DNA of 64,000 nucleotides from JANXQG01 sp963804375 (GTDB taxonomy: Bacteria; Planctomycetota; Planctomycetia; Pirellulales; Thermoguttaceae), in NCBI GenBank assembly GCA_963804375.1, contig CAWDQE010000008.1:62001-126000 (forward strand). Reading direction: 5' to 3'. The notes beneath the pieces were generated by a model. It did not search any database, was not told where the DNA came from, and was given only the letters and a program-made list of their open reading frames with translations. Position numbers and translations under genes: made by a program. Every line of letters begins with the position of its first letter. Position 1 is the stretch's first letter. Below, piece by piece: positions 41,141-50,284 of the stretch.

Positions 41141-42757
41141 ATGATGAACACGATGACCGCGCCCCACCCCCAGTCCGATGAAATCGTCTTTTCGGATTAC
41201 AACACGGATGGATTTTTCGACGAGATGTTCGACGATCGTGGGGTGCCGCGGCCGCCCGCATCGTTGTTGGCCAGCCGCCTGAAGCTGCTTGCGGCGGGCG
41301 AATTGAATCGCCGCCAAAAGGCAGCCGACACGGCCCTCCTGAACATGGGCATTACGTTCAATGTCTACGGTCACGAGGCCGGCACGGAGAAGATCTGGCC
41401 CTTCGACCTGATTCCCAGGATCATGGAGTGCCAGGAATGGCGCTTCATCGAAGACGGGCTGAAGCAGCGGATCCGCGCGCTGAACATGTTCATCGACGAC
41501 ATGTACCACGAGCGGCGGATCGTCCTCGACGGCGTCTTTCCGGAGTACATGGCCCAGTCCAGCAAGTGCTTCTTGAACCGTTGCGGCGGCTTGAAGCCTC
41601 CCAAGGGCATATGGTGCCACATCACGGGCACCGACCTGGTGCGCGATTCCGACGGCACGGTCTTCGTACTGGAAGACAATCTCCGCTGCCCCTCCGGCGT
41701 CTCCTACGTGCTGGAGAACCGCGAGGTCATGAAGCGGACCTTCCCGCAGATGTTCGACGGCCTGTCGATCCTGCCGGTGGAAGGCTATCCCGAGCAACTC
41801 CTCAAGATGCTGCAGTACATCGCCCCGGTCGCCACCCGCGAGCCGACGGTTGTGGTGCTGACGCCGGGCATTTATAACTCAGCCTATTTCGAGCACTGCT
41901 TCCTGGCCCAGCAGATGGGCGTCGAGCTGGTGCAAGGCCGCGACCTGATCGTGTCCGACGGTTACGTGTGCATGCGGACCACGCAAGGCCTGAAGCGGGT
42001 CGACGTGATCTACCGCCGCATCGACGACGACTTCCTCGACCCGCTCACATTCCGCCCCGATTCGGCCCTGGGCGTGCCGGGGCTGATGGACGTCTACCGT
42101 GCCGGCCGCGTGGCTCTGGCCAACGCCCCCGGAACGGGCATCGCCGACGACAAGGCCGTCTATGCCTACGTGCCGGCGATCATCAAGTACTATCTGGATG
42201 AAGAGATCAAGCTGCCGAACGTGCCGACTTTCATCTGTGCCGAGGAGAAGCAGCGGGCCCACGTGCTGGCCAATCTCGACAAGCTCGTGGTCAAGCCGAC
42301 CAACGAGTCGGGCGGCTACGGCATCATGCTCGGCCCTCGGGCCAGCCAGGCGGAACGCGAAAAATGCCGCGGCCTGATCGAGTCCAACCCGCGGAATTAC
42401 GTGGCCCAGCCGATGCTGGCCCTGTCGCGGGTGCCGACGATCGTGGGCGATCATCTCGAAGGCCGCCACGTCGATTTGCGGCCCTACATTCTCTACGGCG
42501 AAGACATCTATATCCTCCCCGGCGGACTGACCCGCGTGGCCCTGGTCAAGGGATCGTTGGTGGTGAACTCGTCGCAAGGCGGTGGAAGCAAGGACACTTG
42601 GGTACTCAAGAACAGCACCGCGCGCGGGTCGGACCGCACCGCCGACCGCGCCGGCCGCGACCACGATCACGACCACGACCACGACCATGAGCACATGGTG
42701 CCCGACATGGTGCCCGACATGGTGCCCCATGGTGCCCGCCGGCAGGAGTCCCGCTGA
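41141..42757 (+). CDS. Circularly permuted ATP-grasp protein
   Basis: A 538-aa protein of the DUF404/DUF407 (CP_ATPgrasp) type, predicted to form amide or peptide bonds using ATP. Visible are FFDEMFDDRGVPRPPASLLA, ADTALLNMGITFNVYGH, WPFDLIPRIMECQEW, VLEDNLRCPSGVSYVLENR, PNVPTFICAEEKQ, LVVKPTNESGGYGIMLGP (ATP-grasp lysine and glycine loop), HVDLRPYILYGEDIYILPGG and VVNSSQGGGSKDTWVL. The normal family end is followed by an odd tail of about 40 residues: alternating Asp/His, then HMVPDMVPDMVPHGA, produced by tandem copies of a family C palindrome arm (42650-42735). Its stop overlaps the alpha-E start (TGATG), so the two are coupled. It is first in a five-gene cluster. Confidence 0.9.
   Translation: MMNTMTAPHPQSDEIVFSDYNTDGFFDEMFDDRGVPRPPASLLASRLKLLAAGELNRRQKAADTALLNMGITFNVYGHEAGTEKIWPFDLIPRIMECQEWRFIEDGLKQRIRALNMFIDDMYHERRIVLDGVFPEYMAQSSKCFLNRCGGLKPPKGIWCHITGTDLVRDSDGTVFVLEDNLRCPSGVSYVLENREVMKRTFPQMFDGLSILPVEGYPEQLLKMLQYIAPVATREPTVVVLTPGIYNSAYFEHCFLAQQMGVELVQGRDLIVSDGYVCMRTTQGLKRVDVIYRRIDDDFLDPLTFRPDSALGVPGLMDVYRAGRVALANAPGTGIADDKAVYAYVPAIIKYYLDEEIKLPNVPTFICAEEKQRAHVLANLDKLVVKPTNESGGYGIMLGPRASQAEREKCRGLIESNPRNYVAQPMLALSRVPTIVGDHLEGRHVDLRPYILYGEDIYILPGGLTRVALVKGSLVVNSSQGGGSKDTWVLKNSTARGSDRTADRAGRDHDHDHDHDHEHMVPDMVPDMVPHGARRQESR
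42679..42735 (+). repeat. Tandem family C repeat encoding the ATP-grasp tail
   Basis: Three to four copies of CATGGTGCCC(GA) in tandem, preceded by repeated ACGACC units. Translated as HDHDH...EHMVPDMVPDMVPHGA. The core CATGGTGCCC is the palindromic family C core seen at 29127, 34423, 36171, 38072 and 54653. Confidence 0.7.
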
Positions 42758-43761
42758 TGCTCAGTCGCGTTGCCGATTCGATTTACTGGATGAGCCGCTA
42801 CGTCGAGCGGGCGGAAAACATCGCCCGCGCCATCGACGTGAACTACAACCTGGCCCTGGACCTGGGCCCCGCGACGGGCAACCATTGGAGCCCTTTGATT
42901 TCGACGACGGGCGATCACGATGCGTTCTACGCCCGTCACCAGGTGGCGTCGGAGCGGAACGTGATCTGGTTCTTGACGTTTGACGAAGAGAACCCCAACT
43001 CGATCATTTCCTGCCTCAGCGCCGCCCGCGAGAACGCCCGCACGGTCCGCGACATGATCAGCTCGCAGATGTGGGAGGAACTGAACAAGTTCTATCTCAT
43101 GGTCCGCGACGCCCGCAAGGACGAGAGCATTCTGGCGTCGCCGTTCGAGTTTTTCGGCAAGGTCAAACTGGGCGGATCGCTGCTGGAAGGCGTGGCCGAA
43201 TCGACGATGTCGCGGGGAGAGGCCTGGCACTTCCGCCGGTTGGCGATGTCGATCGAGCGGGCCGACAAGACCTCGCGGATCCTCGACGTCAAATACTACT
43301 TGCTGCTGCCCAGCGCGGCCGACGTGGGCACGCCGGTCGATACGAACCAGTGGGTGGCGCTGTTGAAGAGCGTCAGCGCCCTGGAGATGTATCGCAAACG
43401 GCACGGTCGCACCACGCCGACGCAGGTGGCCGAGTTCCTGATACTAGACCGCAACTTCCCCCGCTCGATGCACTTCTGCCTGCTCCGCGCCGAGGATTCG
43501 CTCCTGGCGATCACGGGCAGCAGGCCGGGCACCTTCCGTACACTGGCCGAGCAGCGGCTGGGGCGCTTGCGGTCGGAACTCGACTACGGCAATATCGAAG
43601 AGATCATCGGCGGCGGCATCCACGAATTCATCGACGCTTTCCAGACGCGGTTGAACCTCGTGGGCGACGCGATTTATGAGGCCTTTTTCGCCCTCCCGCC
43701 CGCGCATGACTTCGCGCCCTCCGGACAGACGCAGTCCCAGACGCTGGCGGCGAGGACGTAG
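42757..43761 (+). CDS. Alpha-E domain protein (DUF403)
   Basis: A 334-aa all-helical protein of the alpha-E family. The start is MLSRVADSIYWMSRYVERAE, with NIARAIDVNYNLALDLG, ARENARTVRDMISSQMWEEL and WHFRRLAMSIERADKTSRI in order, which is diagnostic. Alpha-E proteins are encoded with permuted ATP-grasp and transglutaminase genes and are thought to assist or be modified by them; no enzymatic activity is established. The start overlaps the ATP-grasp stop by one base. Confidence 0.9.
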   Translation: MLSRVADSIYWMSRYVERAENIARAIDVNYNLALDLGPATGNHWSPLISTTGDHDAFYARHQVASERNVIWFLTFDEENPNSIISCLSAARENARTVRDMISSQMWEELNKFYLMVRDARKDESILASPFEFFGKVKLGGSLLEGVAESTMSRGEAWHFRRLAMSIERADKTSRILDVKYYLLLPSAADVGTPVDTNQWVALLKSVSALEMYRKRHGRTTPTQVAEFLILDRNFPRSMHFCLLRAEDSLLAITGSRPGTFRTLAEQRLGRLRSELDYGNIEEIIGGGIHEFIDAFQTRLNLVGDAIYEAFFALPPAHDFAPSGQTQSQTLAART

Positions 43762-43976
43762 ACGCAGGAAATCCGAAATCCGAATATTGAAAGCCGCGAC
43801 CCGCAAGCGGGTGCCCCGATCGAAATGGAAGAATTCAAAGGCTCGAAACGAAGACAGAGCCCGGAGCTGAGAGTCTTGGTCATTCTCAACTTCGGTATTT
43901 GAATTTGTTTCGGATTTCGACATTCCATTTCGGGTTCTGTCGCCCCTTGTGTCCCACAACCACTGAAACACCTTAA
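43762..43976. repeat. Intergenic repeats between alpha-E and transglutaminase genes
   Basis: AT-rich variants of AATCCGAAATCCGAATATTG and ATTTGTTTCGGATTTC resemble the stretch at 7497-7635. A family E palindrome (GCGACCCGC AAG CGGGTGCCCC, about 43797-43820) is embedded in it. No gene. Confidence 0.55.
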
Positions 43977-46900
43977 ATGCCTATCCGCGTCGCCCTCCAT
44001 CACCGCACCAGCTATGCCTACAGTCGACCGGTCCAACTGGCGCCGCAGGTCGTGCGGTTGCGCCCGGCGCCGCACTGCCGCACGCCGGTGCTCAGCTACT
44101 CGCTGAAAGTCGCGCCCGAGAAGCATTTCATCAATTGGCAGCAGGACCCGCACGGCAACTTCCTCGCGCGGCTGGTCTTTCCGGAAAGGACCCGCGAGCT
44201 TTGCGTGACTGTCGACCTGGTGGCCGAGATGACGGTCATCAACCCGTTCGCTTTCTTCCTCCAGGATGAGGCGATCGAGTATCCCTTCCGCTACGAAGAC
44301 GCCGTTCGCACGGACCTGCTGCCTTATCTGGAAACCCAGCCCCGTACGGCGCGGCTGGGGGAGTTCTTGGCCGGGATTCCCCGCAAGAGCAAAAAAACGG
44401 TCGATTTCCTCGTCGATCTGAATCAGTACGTTCACCAGGCGGTAGAATACCTGATCCGCATGGAACCGGGCGTGCAGACGTGCGAAGAGACGCTTGCGTT
44501 GCGGAGCGGTTCGTGTCGCGATTCGGCCTGGTTAATGGTGCAGGTGCTGCGCAACCTGGGCCTGGCCGCGCGCTTCGTTTCCGGCTACTTGATCCAGTTG
44601 AAGCCCGACTTGAAGCCGCTGGACGGCCCTCCGGGGCCGGGGTCCGACTTCACCGACCTGCACGCCTGGGCCGAGGTCTATCTGCCCGGCGCGGGATGGG
44701 TGGGCCTCGATCCGACTTCCGGCCTGTTGGCGGGCGAAGGCCACTTGCCGTTGGCCGCCACGCCCAATCCCGATTCGGCCGCGCCGATTTCCGGCTGTGT
44801 CGATCCGTGCGACGTCGACTTCTCGTTCCAAATGTCGGTGACGCGCGTGGCTGATGCCCCGCGCGTCACCAAACCGTACACGGAAGAGCAATGGGCGGCC
44901 GTGGAACAGCTCGGTCACAAGGTGGATGCCCGGCTTGACGCGCTCGACGTCCGCCTGACCATGGGCGGCGAACCGACCTTCGTGTCGATCGACGACATGG
45001 AGGGTCCCGAATGGAACATGACCGCCGACAGCCCGCAAAAGCGGCGCCTCGCCGGCACGCTGCTGCGGCGCCTGTCGCACTGCTATGGCCATGGGGCGCT
45101 GTTGCACTTCGGGCAAGGCAAGTGGTATCCCGGCGAGTCGCTTCCGCGCTGGGCCTTGGGGTGCTATTGGCGGAAGGACGGCGAGCCGATCTGGCGCAAG
45201 CCGGAGCTGATCGCCGCTGACGGCCCCGACCACCGCGCCAACGCCACCACGGCCCTGGCCTTCATCAAGAATCTGGCGGAAAGACTCCATCTCCCCTCGG
45301 ACCACGTCGTGCCCGGTTACGAAGACGCCTGGTATTACCTCTGGAAAGAGCGCCGGTTGCCGGCCAATGTCGACCCCCTGAAGTCGAACCTGGAGAATGA
45401 GGAGGACCGGAAACGCCTGGCGCAGATCTTCGAACGCGGTCTGGGCCAGGTGGCGGGCTACGCGCTGCCGATTCGCCCGATTTACAGCGACGGCGTGACC
45501 ACGCGGTGGGAAAGCGGCCGCTGGTTTCTGCGGCAGGGGAACATGTTCCTCTCGCCGGGCGACTCACCGATGGGTTTGCGATTGCCCCTGGACAGCCTGC
45601 CTTGGTACGCCAACGACGACAGCAACCCCTGGCAGGAGCGCGATCCGCTGGAATCCCGCGGCCCGCTGCTTTCGCGCGGCAGGGGCGCGGCGAATCGCAA
45701 CCGCTATGGCAAGCCGGCAGGCAACGGGCCGCTGTCGCCGGCGTACACTCTGGGGAACGAGAATCTGGCTGGTCTGCCGCTGGGGCCCTCGATGCTCACG
45801 GCGACCATGCTCAAACAAGTGCCGGGCATTGCGCCGGCGACGGAGGCCCGGCTCGTTGGCGATGCATCGCGCGTCGGCTTGCGCGAAGCCGAGGAGCCCG
45901 TCGCCCAGACGCTCATCGCGCAGCCCACGTCGCAAACCATCCGCACGGCGCTTTGCGTGGAAGCCCGCGAAGGTCGCATGCACGTCTTCATGCCGCCGAT
46001 TGCCCGGCTGGAAGACTACCTGAACCTCATCGAGGCCATCGAAGACACGGCCGAAGAATTGGCCGTGCCCGTGATGATCGAGGGCTATACGCCACCTTGG
46101 GACTACCGCCTCCAGCATTTCAAGGTCACGCCCGATCCGGGCGTGATCGAGGTCAACTTGCAACCGTCGGCGAACTGGGAGGAACTGGTCGGCAACACCA
46201 CGACGCTCTACGATGAGGCCCGGCGTTCGCGTCTGGGGACCGAGAAATTCATGATCGACGGCCGGCACACGGGCACCGGCGGCGGCAACCACATCGTGTT
46301 GGGCGGCGCGAAGCCGATCGACAGTCCCTTCCTGCGTCGTCCCGACCTGCTGCGGAGCCTGGTGGCCTACTGGAACAACCGGCCGTCGCTGTCCTATTTG
46401 TTCTCCGGGCTGTTCGTCGGTCCCACGAGCCAGGCCCCGCGGGTCGATGAGGCCCGCCACGAGAGTCTTTACGAATTGGAAACGGCCTTCACGCAGTTGC
46501 CGGAAGGCGCCACGCCGCCCTGGATGGTCGATCGCCTCTTCCGCAACCTGCTGGTCGACCTGACGGGCAATACCCACCGTGCCGAGTTCTGCATCGACAA
46601 GCTGTATTCGCCCGACTCGGCTTCCGGCCGCCTGGGGCTGGTCGAATTCCGCAGCTTCGAAATGCCGCCGCACGCCCGCATGAGCCTGACGCAGCAATTG
46701 CTGGTGCGGGCGATGGTCGCCCGTTTTTGGGAAGTGCCCTATCGGCAGCCGCTGGTCCGCTGGGGCACGTCGTTGCACGACCGCTTCATGCTGCCGCACT
46801 TCATCGTGCAAGATTTCCTCGAAGTGCTGGGCGAGCTCCGCGAGTGGGGCATGCCCTTCCAGCCGGAGTGGTTTGTGCCGCACTTCGAATTCCGCTTCCC

Positions 46901-47468
46901 CTTGCTCGGCGACGCGACCTACGACGGCATCAAGCTCGAGCTTCGCCAGGCTGTCGAGCCATGGCACGTGCTGGGCGAAGAGACTGTCGCGACCGCCACG
47001 GCCCGTTATGTCGATTCCTCCGTGGAACGCCTGGAGGTCAAGGTCCGCGGCATGACCGGCCGGCGGCACGTCGTCCTTTGCAATGGCCGCCGCGTGCCGC
47101 TGCATCCCACGGGATCGCCGGGCGAGTATGTCGCGGGGGTACGATACCGGGCCTGGCAGCCGCCGAATTGCCTGCACCCCACGATCGGCGTCCATACGCC
47201 GCTGGTGTTCGATCTTTACGATCGTTGGTCGAACCGCTCGATCGGCGGTTGCACGTGGCACGTCTCGCATCCAGGGGGCGTGAACTTTGCGACGTTCCCG
47301 GTGAATGCCCTGGATGCCGAGAGTCGCCGCGCGTCGCGGTTCCAGGCGATGGGCCATACGGACGGACCGGTGCCCCTACCGAAGTGCGAGCACAACAAAG
47401 ATTATCCGATGACGCTCGATCTCCGGAGACCGGTGACTGTTGGTGGATTGGGAGGCGACGTGCTATGA
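43977..47468 (+). CDS. Transglutaminase-like protein fused to DUF2126
   Basis: 1163 aa. Residues 1-280 are a bacterial transglutaminase-like domain with its N-terminal module (RVALHHRTSYAYSRPVQLAP). The catalytic triad is Cys in LRSGSCRDSAWLMVQVL, His in FTDLHAWAEVYL and Asp in GWVGLDPTSGLL. From about residue 320 to the end lies DUF2126: LTMGGEPTFVSIDDMEGPEW, HFGQGKWYPGESLPRWALG, GRHTGTGGGNHIVLGG, FRSFEMPPHARMSLTQQLL and WGTSLHDRFMLPHF. This family co-occurs with permuted ATP-grasp and alpha-E proteins and resembles glutamate-cysteine-ligase-type amidoligases. It may use the transglutaminase-like part to cut or transfer the peptide. Its stop overlaps a 28-codon ORF by 4 nt. Confidence 0.92.
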   Translation: MPIRVALHHRTSYAYSRPVQLAPQVVRLRPAPHCRTPVLSYSLKVAPEKHFINWQQDPHGNFLARLVFPERTRELCVTVDLVAEMTVINPFAFFLQDEAIEYPFRYEDAVRTDLLPYLETQPRTARLGEFLAGIPRKSKKTVDFLVDLNQYVHQAVEYLIRMEPGVQTCEETLALRSGSCRDSAWLMVQVLRNLGLAARFVSGYLIQLKPDLKPLDGPPGPGSDFTDLHAWAEVYLPGAGWVGLDPTSGLLAGEGHLPLAATPNPDSAAPISGCVDPCDVDFSFQMSVTRVADAPRVTKPYTEEQWAAVEQLGHKVDARLDALDVRLTMGGEPTFVSIDDMEGPEWNMTADSPQKRRLAGTLLRRLSHCYGHGALLHFGQGKWYPGESLPRWALGCYWRKDGEPIWRKPELIAADGPDHRANATTALAFIKNLAERLHLPSDHVVPGYEDAWYYLWKERRLPANVDPLKSNLENEEDRKRLAQIFERGLGQVAGYALPIRPIYSDGVTTRWESGRWFLRQGNMFLSPGDSPMGLRLPLDSLPWYANDDSNPWQERDPLESRGPLLSRGRGAANRNRYGKPAGNGPLSPAYTLGNENLAGLPLGPSMLTATMLKQVPGIAPATEARLVGDASRVGLREAEEPVAQTLIAQPTSQTIRTALCVEAREGRMHVFMPPIARLEDYLNLIEAIEDTAEELAVPVMIEGYTPPWDYRLQHFKVTPDPGVIEVNLQPSANWEELVGNTTTLYDEARRSRLGTEKFMIDGRHTGTGGGNHIVLGGAKPIDSPFLRRPDLLRSLVAYWNNRPSLSYLFSGLFVGPTSQAPRVDEARHESLYELETAFTQLPEGATPPWMVDRLFRNLLVDLTGNTHRAEFCIDKLYSPDSASGRLGLVEFRSFEMPPHARMSLTQQLLVRAMVARFWEVPYRQPLVRWGTSLHDRFMLPHFIVQDFLEVLGELREWGMPFQPEWFVPHFEFRFPLLGDATYDGIKLELRQAVEPWHVLGEETVATATARYVDSSVERLEVKVRGMTGRRHVVLCNGRRVPLHPTGSPGEYVAGVRYRAWQPPNCLHPTIGVHTPLVFDLYDRWSNRSIGGCTWHVSHPGGVNFATFPVNALDAESRRASRFQAMGHTDGPVPLPKCEHNKDYPMTLDLRRPVTVGGLGGDVL

Positions 47469-47551
47469 TGGAACTTCCCGAGCCGTTGGGAGTCGAGTTT
47501 TGGGAACGAGCAACGCATGAAGTTCTTCTCAAGCGTGTGGTCTGTGAGTGA
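47465..47551 (+). CDS. 28-codon linker ORF bridging two cluster genes
   Basis: ATG at 47465 overlaps the upstream stop (ATGA) and its own TGA (47549-47551) is directly followed by the ATG of the next gene. It reads MMELPEPLGVEFWERATHEV, LLKRVVCE. The exact fit between two genes suggests a reinitiating or coupling peptide, or a short conserved product. It could also be chance overprinting; there is no good ribosome site for the following gene, which makes coupling plausible. Confidence 0.35.
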   Translation: MMELPEPLGVEFWERATHEVLLKRVVCE

Positions 47552-50284
47552 ATGTTGATGAGCTCATCCGTCGAGGCGGCAGAATTAACGCCTTCCGAAA
47601 ACCTGCTCTCGAACTATTCCCCGCTGCCGGGGAGCTACGATGAGCTTCTTGACGATCGCGGCCAGATTCGCGGGAGTTGGCGGCAGTTTGCCGCCGGCCT
47701 GGAAACGATGGGGTCGCAGGGGCTTGGTCAGCGATACGAGCAAGCCCGGCGTTTGCTCCGCGAAAACGGCATCCTGCAAGGCGTCGCCAGCTTTCCCCAC
47801 GGTTCCGACCGCCACTGGGAACTCGATCCCCTGCCGCTGTTATTGGCCAAGAGCGAGTGGGACTCGCTGGCCTCCGCGTTGGCCCAGCGGGTGCAATTGC
47901 TCAACCTGATTCTGGCCGATCTTTACGGTCCGCAGAACCTGATCCGCGAGGGCTTGATCCCGCCGGAGTTGGTCTTCGGTCAGCCCGGCTTCTTGCTGCC
48001 CTGCCACGGCGTTGCGGCGCCGCGAAATATCTTCCTGCACTTGTATGCCGGGCACCTCGTGCGCGGAGTCGACGGCTGTTGGAGCGCGTACGCCGACTAC
48101 ACCCAAGGTCCGCCGGGAGCAGGCCTGGCCCTGGAGAATCGGATCGTCACGTCCCGCATCCTGCCCACCGACTTTCACAGCCTGCACGTGGAACGCCTGG
48201 CGGGATTCTTCATCACCCTCCGCGACACGTTGCAATCGCTTTCCGTGCAGCGGTCCGACAATCCGCGTGTCGTGCTCCTCACGCCCGGACCGCGAAGTCC
48301 GAGTTACTTCGAGGATGCCTACCTCGCCCGCTACCTGGGCTATACGCTCGTTGAAGGCAACGACCTGACCGTCCGCGGCACGAGCGTCTACTTGAAGACC
48401 CTCGGCGGCCTCTTGTCTGTCGATGTCATCCTGCGCCGCATGCACGACGAAGAGGCCGATCCCCTGGAGTTGCGTTACGACTCGATGTACGGCGTGGCCG
48501 GACTCGTGCAGGCCGCTCGCAGCGGGCAGGTCGTGGTGGCCAACGCCCTGGGCAGCGGACTGTTGGAAACATCCGCGCTGATGGCCTTCCTGCCGGCCAT
48601 CTGCCGCCGTCAACTGGGCGAAGATTTGAAGTTGCCCTCCGTGCCGACGTGGTGGTGCGGACGCGACGAAGACTGGTCGTATGTCGAATCCCACTTCGAT
48701 GAATTGGTGGTCCGCCCGGCGATTCCCTCTCGGAGCCATGGGCCGGTCGACACCGCGGTGCTCGATCAGCGCCAGCGGCAAGACTTGCTGGAGACTGTGC
48801 GCCAGCACCGCACGGCCTTCGCGGCACAGGCCCGCGTGAACCGTTCCACGGCCCCCGTGTTCATCAACGGCGGAGTTGAGGCCTGGCCGATCGGTCTGCG
48901 GGTCTTTGCCGCCGCCGATCGCGACGGCGCATTCCAGGTCATGCCCGGCGGTTTGGCCCGCGCCATGCCACCCTCCCGCGGACCAGCATCGATTACTCGA
49001 CCGGACGGGACGGTGTGGCCCGACGACCCCGTCGCCGGCTCCCGGGGCAAGGACGTGTGGGTCCTTTCCGACCGGCCGGTAGCCACAATCACGCTCTTGC
49101 GTCCGCAGGTCGCGGCCGTGGAACTCCGCCGCAGCAGCAACGACTTGCCCAGCCGCGTGGCCGACAACCTGTATTGGCTCGGCCGGCACATCGAGCGGGC
49201 CGACGGCCTCGTCCGGCACCTGCGCACCGTCGTGATGCGCATGACCAGCGAGTTGGAGCCTTCGAACTTGCCGGCATTGAAAGTCCTGGTGGAGATGCTG
49301 GCCGACGACGCCCGGCCCGTGGAGAAATTGCCTGATGACCCCGACGAATTGATCGCTGCCTTGGAAGGCGAAATCCTTACGGCATTCGTGCACGAGTCGC
49401 GGAGCGGCACGCTCGATGAGACGCTCCGCTCGCTCTACCGCACCGCCTCGCTGGTCCGCGACCGCATCTCGGCCGACACGTGGCGAATCGTCAACCAGCT
49501 CGATCTCGACCTGCTTTCGCCGCGACCCAGAGTACTGGGTACCCCCAGAGTACTGGGTGCCCCGAGAGTACTGGGCACCCCGAGAGTACTGGGTGCCCCG
49601 GCCAATACGTTGCGCCTGGGCGATACCTTGAGCGTGCTCAACCAGGTCTTCAACCTGCTCTCGGCCCTCAGCGGCCTGATGACCGAGAGCATGACCCGCG
49701 GGCCGGGCTGGCGGTTCGTCGACATGGGCCGCCGCCTGGAACGCGGGCTGATCGTCCTGCGGCTGCTGCGGAAGACGCTCGTCCGCAGCCAGTCCGAGTC
49801 GACTTCGCTACTGGAATCGGTGCTGGAAATCGCCGACAGCGCCATGACCTATCGCTACCGCTATATGACCTCGCTGCAATTGGCGCCGCTGCTGGACCTG
49901 CTCCTCACCGATGAAACGAACCCGCGCAGCCTCGGCTACCAGGTGGCGGCGCTGGCCGATCACGTCCGCCAATTGCCGGGCAACCACCACGAGTACGCGG
50001 TGCCCGCCAACCCGCTGCGGAACCGCGAAACGCGGATCATGATCGCCACGCAGGCCGAGTTGCGGCTGGTCGACGTCGAGGCCCTGGCCCGGCCGCGCGA
50101 GGAGGGCGTTCGCTGGACGTTGGACAGCTTCCTCGCCGACATGACCCTGCAATTGTGGCAACTTTCCGACAGCCTCACGCAGACCTACTTCACGCACACC
50201 GGCCCGTCGCGGCAGTTGGGCGCGACCCAGAACACTGGGTGCCCCGAGAGTACTGGGTGCCCCTCGCCGGACAATCTCGTATGA
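47552..50284 (+). CDS. Circularly permuted ATP-grasp fused to alpha-E domain
   Basis: 910 aa, the same two families as the 41141 and 42757 genes but in one chain. The ATP-grasp half has SYDELLDDRGQIRGSWRQFA, LRENGILQGV, HWELDPLPLLLAKSEWDSLA, LPCHGVAAPRNIFLHLYAGH, VDVILRRMHDEEADPLEL and FQVMPGGLARAM. The alpha-E half from about residue 525 has LPSRVADNLYWLGRHIERAD and GPGWRFVDMGRRLERGLIVL. Inside the alpha-E half lies a run of four six-residue repeats (PRVLG[T/A]), encoded by four 18-bp units at 49526-49600. The C-terminus (ATQNTGCPESTGCPSPDNLV) contains two more copies. The last 4 nt overlap the next gene (ATGA). Confidence 0.9.
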   Translation: MLMSSSVEAAELTPSENLLSNYSPLPGSYDELLDDRGQIRGSWRQFAAGLETMGSQGLGQRYEQARRLLRENGILQGVASFPHGSDRHWELDPLPLLLAKSEWDSLASALAQRVQLLNLILADLYGPQNLIREGLIPPELVFGQPGFLLPCHGVAAPRNIFLHLYAGHLVRGVDGCWSAYADYTQGPPGAGLALENRIVTSRILPTDFHSLHVERLAGFFITLRDTLQSLSVQRSDNPRVVLLTPGPRSPSYFEDAYLARYLGYTLVEGNDLTVRGTSVYLKTLGGLLSVDVILRRMHDEEADPLELRYDSMYGVAGLVQAARSGQVVVANALGSGLLETSALMAFLPAICRRQLGEDLKLPSVPTWWCGRDEDWSYVESHFDELVVRPAIPSRSHGPVDTAVLDQRQRQDLLETVRQHRTAFAAQARVNRSTAPVFINGGVEAWPIGLRVFAAADRDGAFQVMPGGLARAMPPSRGPASITRPDGTVWPDDPVAGSRGKDVWVLSDRPVATITLLRPQVAAVELRRSSNDLPSRVADNLYWLGRHIERADGLVRHLRTVVMRMTSELEPSNLPALKVLVEMLADDARPVEKLPDDPDELIAALEGEILTAFVHESRSGTLDETLRSLYRTASLVRDRISADTWRIVNQLDLDLLSPRPRVLGTPRVLGAPRVLGTPRVLGAPANTLRLGDTLSVLNQVFNLLSALSGLMTESMTRGPGWRFVDMGRRLERGLIVLRLLRKTLVRSQSESTSLLESVLEIADSAMTYRYRYMTSLQLAPLLDLLLTDETNPRSLGYQVAALADHVRQLPGNHHEYAVPANPLRNRETRIMIATQAELRLVDVEALARPREEGVRWTLDSFLADMTLQLWQLSDSLTQTYFTHTGPSRQLGATQNTGCPESTGCPSPDNLV
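49526..49600 (+). repeat. Four tandem 18-bp units of palindromic family D inside a gene
   Basis: The unit CCCAGAGTACTGGGTGCC occurs four times in tandem with 1-2 base variation and keeps the frame (6 aa each). The unit is itself a palindrome (CCCAGAGTACTGGG). Two more units lie at 50225-50263 near the end of the same gene, and single units at 6238, 27287, 54481 and 63569. Confidence 0.9.

Noticed and set aside
45564..47357. Long open frame on the minus strand opposite the transglutaminase/DUF2126 gene
   Set aside because: Composition is Arg/Gln/His/Val-rich shadow sequence; the plus strand has the conserved families.
49526..49600. CRISPR-like array
   Set aside because: Units are 18 bp in direct tandem with no spacers, inside an open gene; no cas genes.
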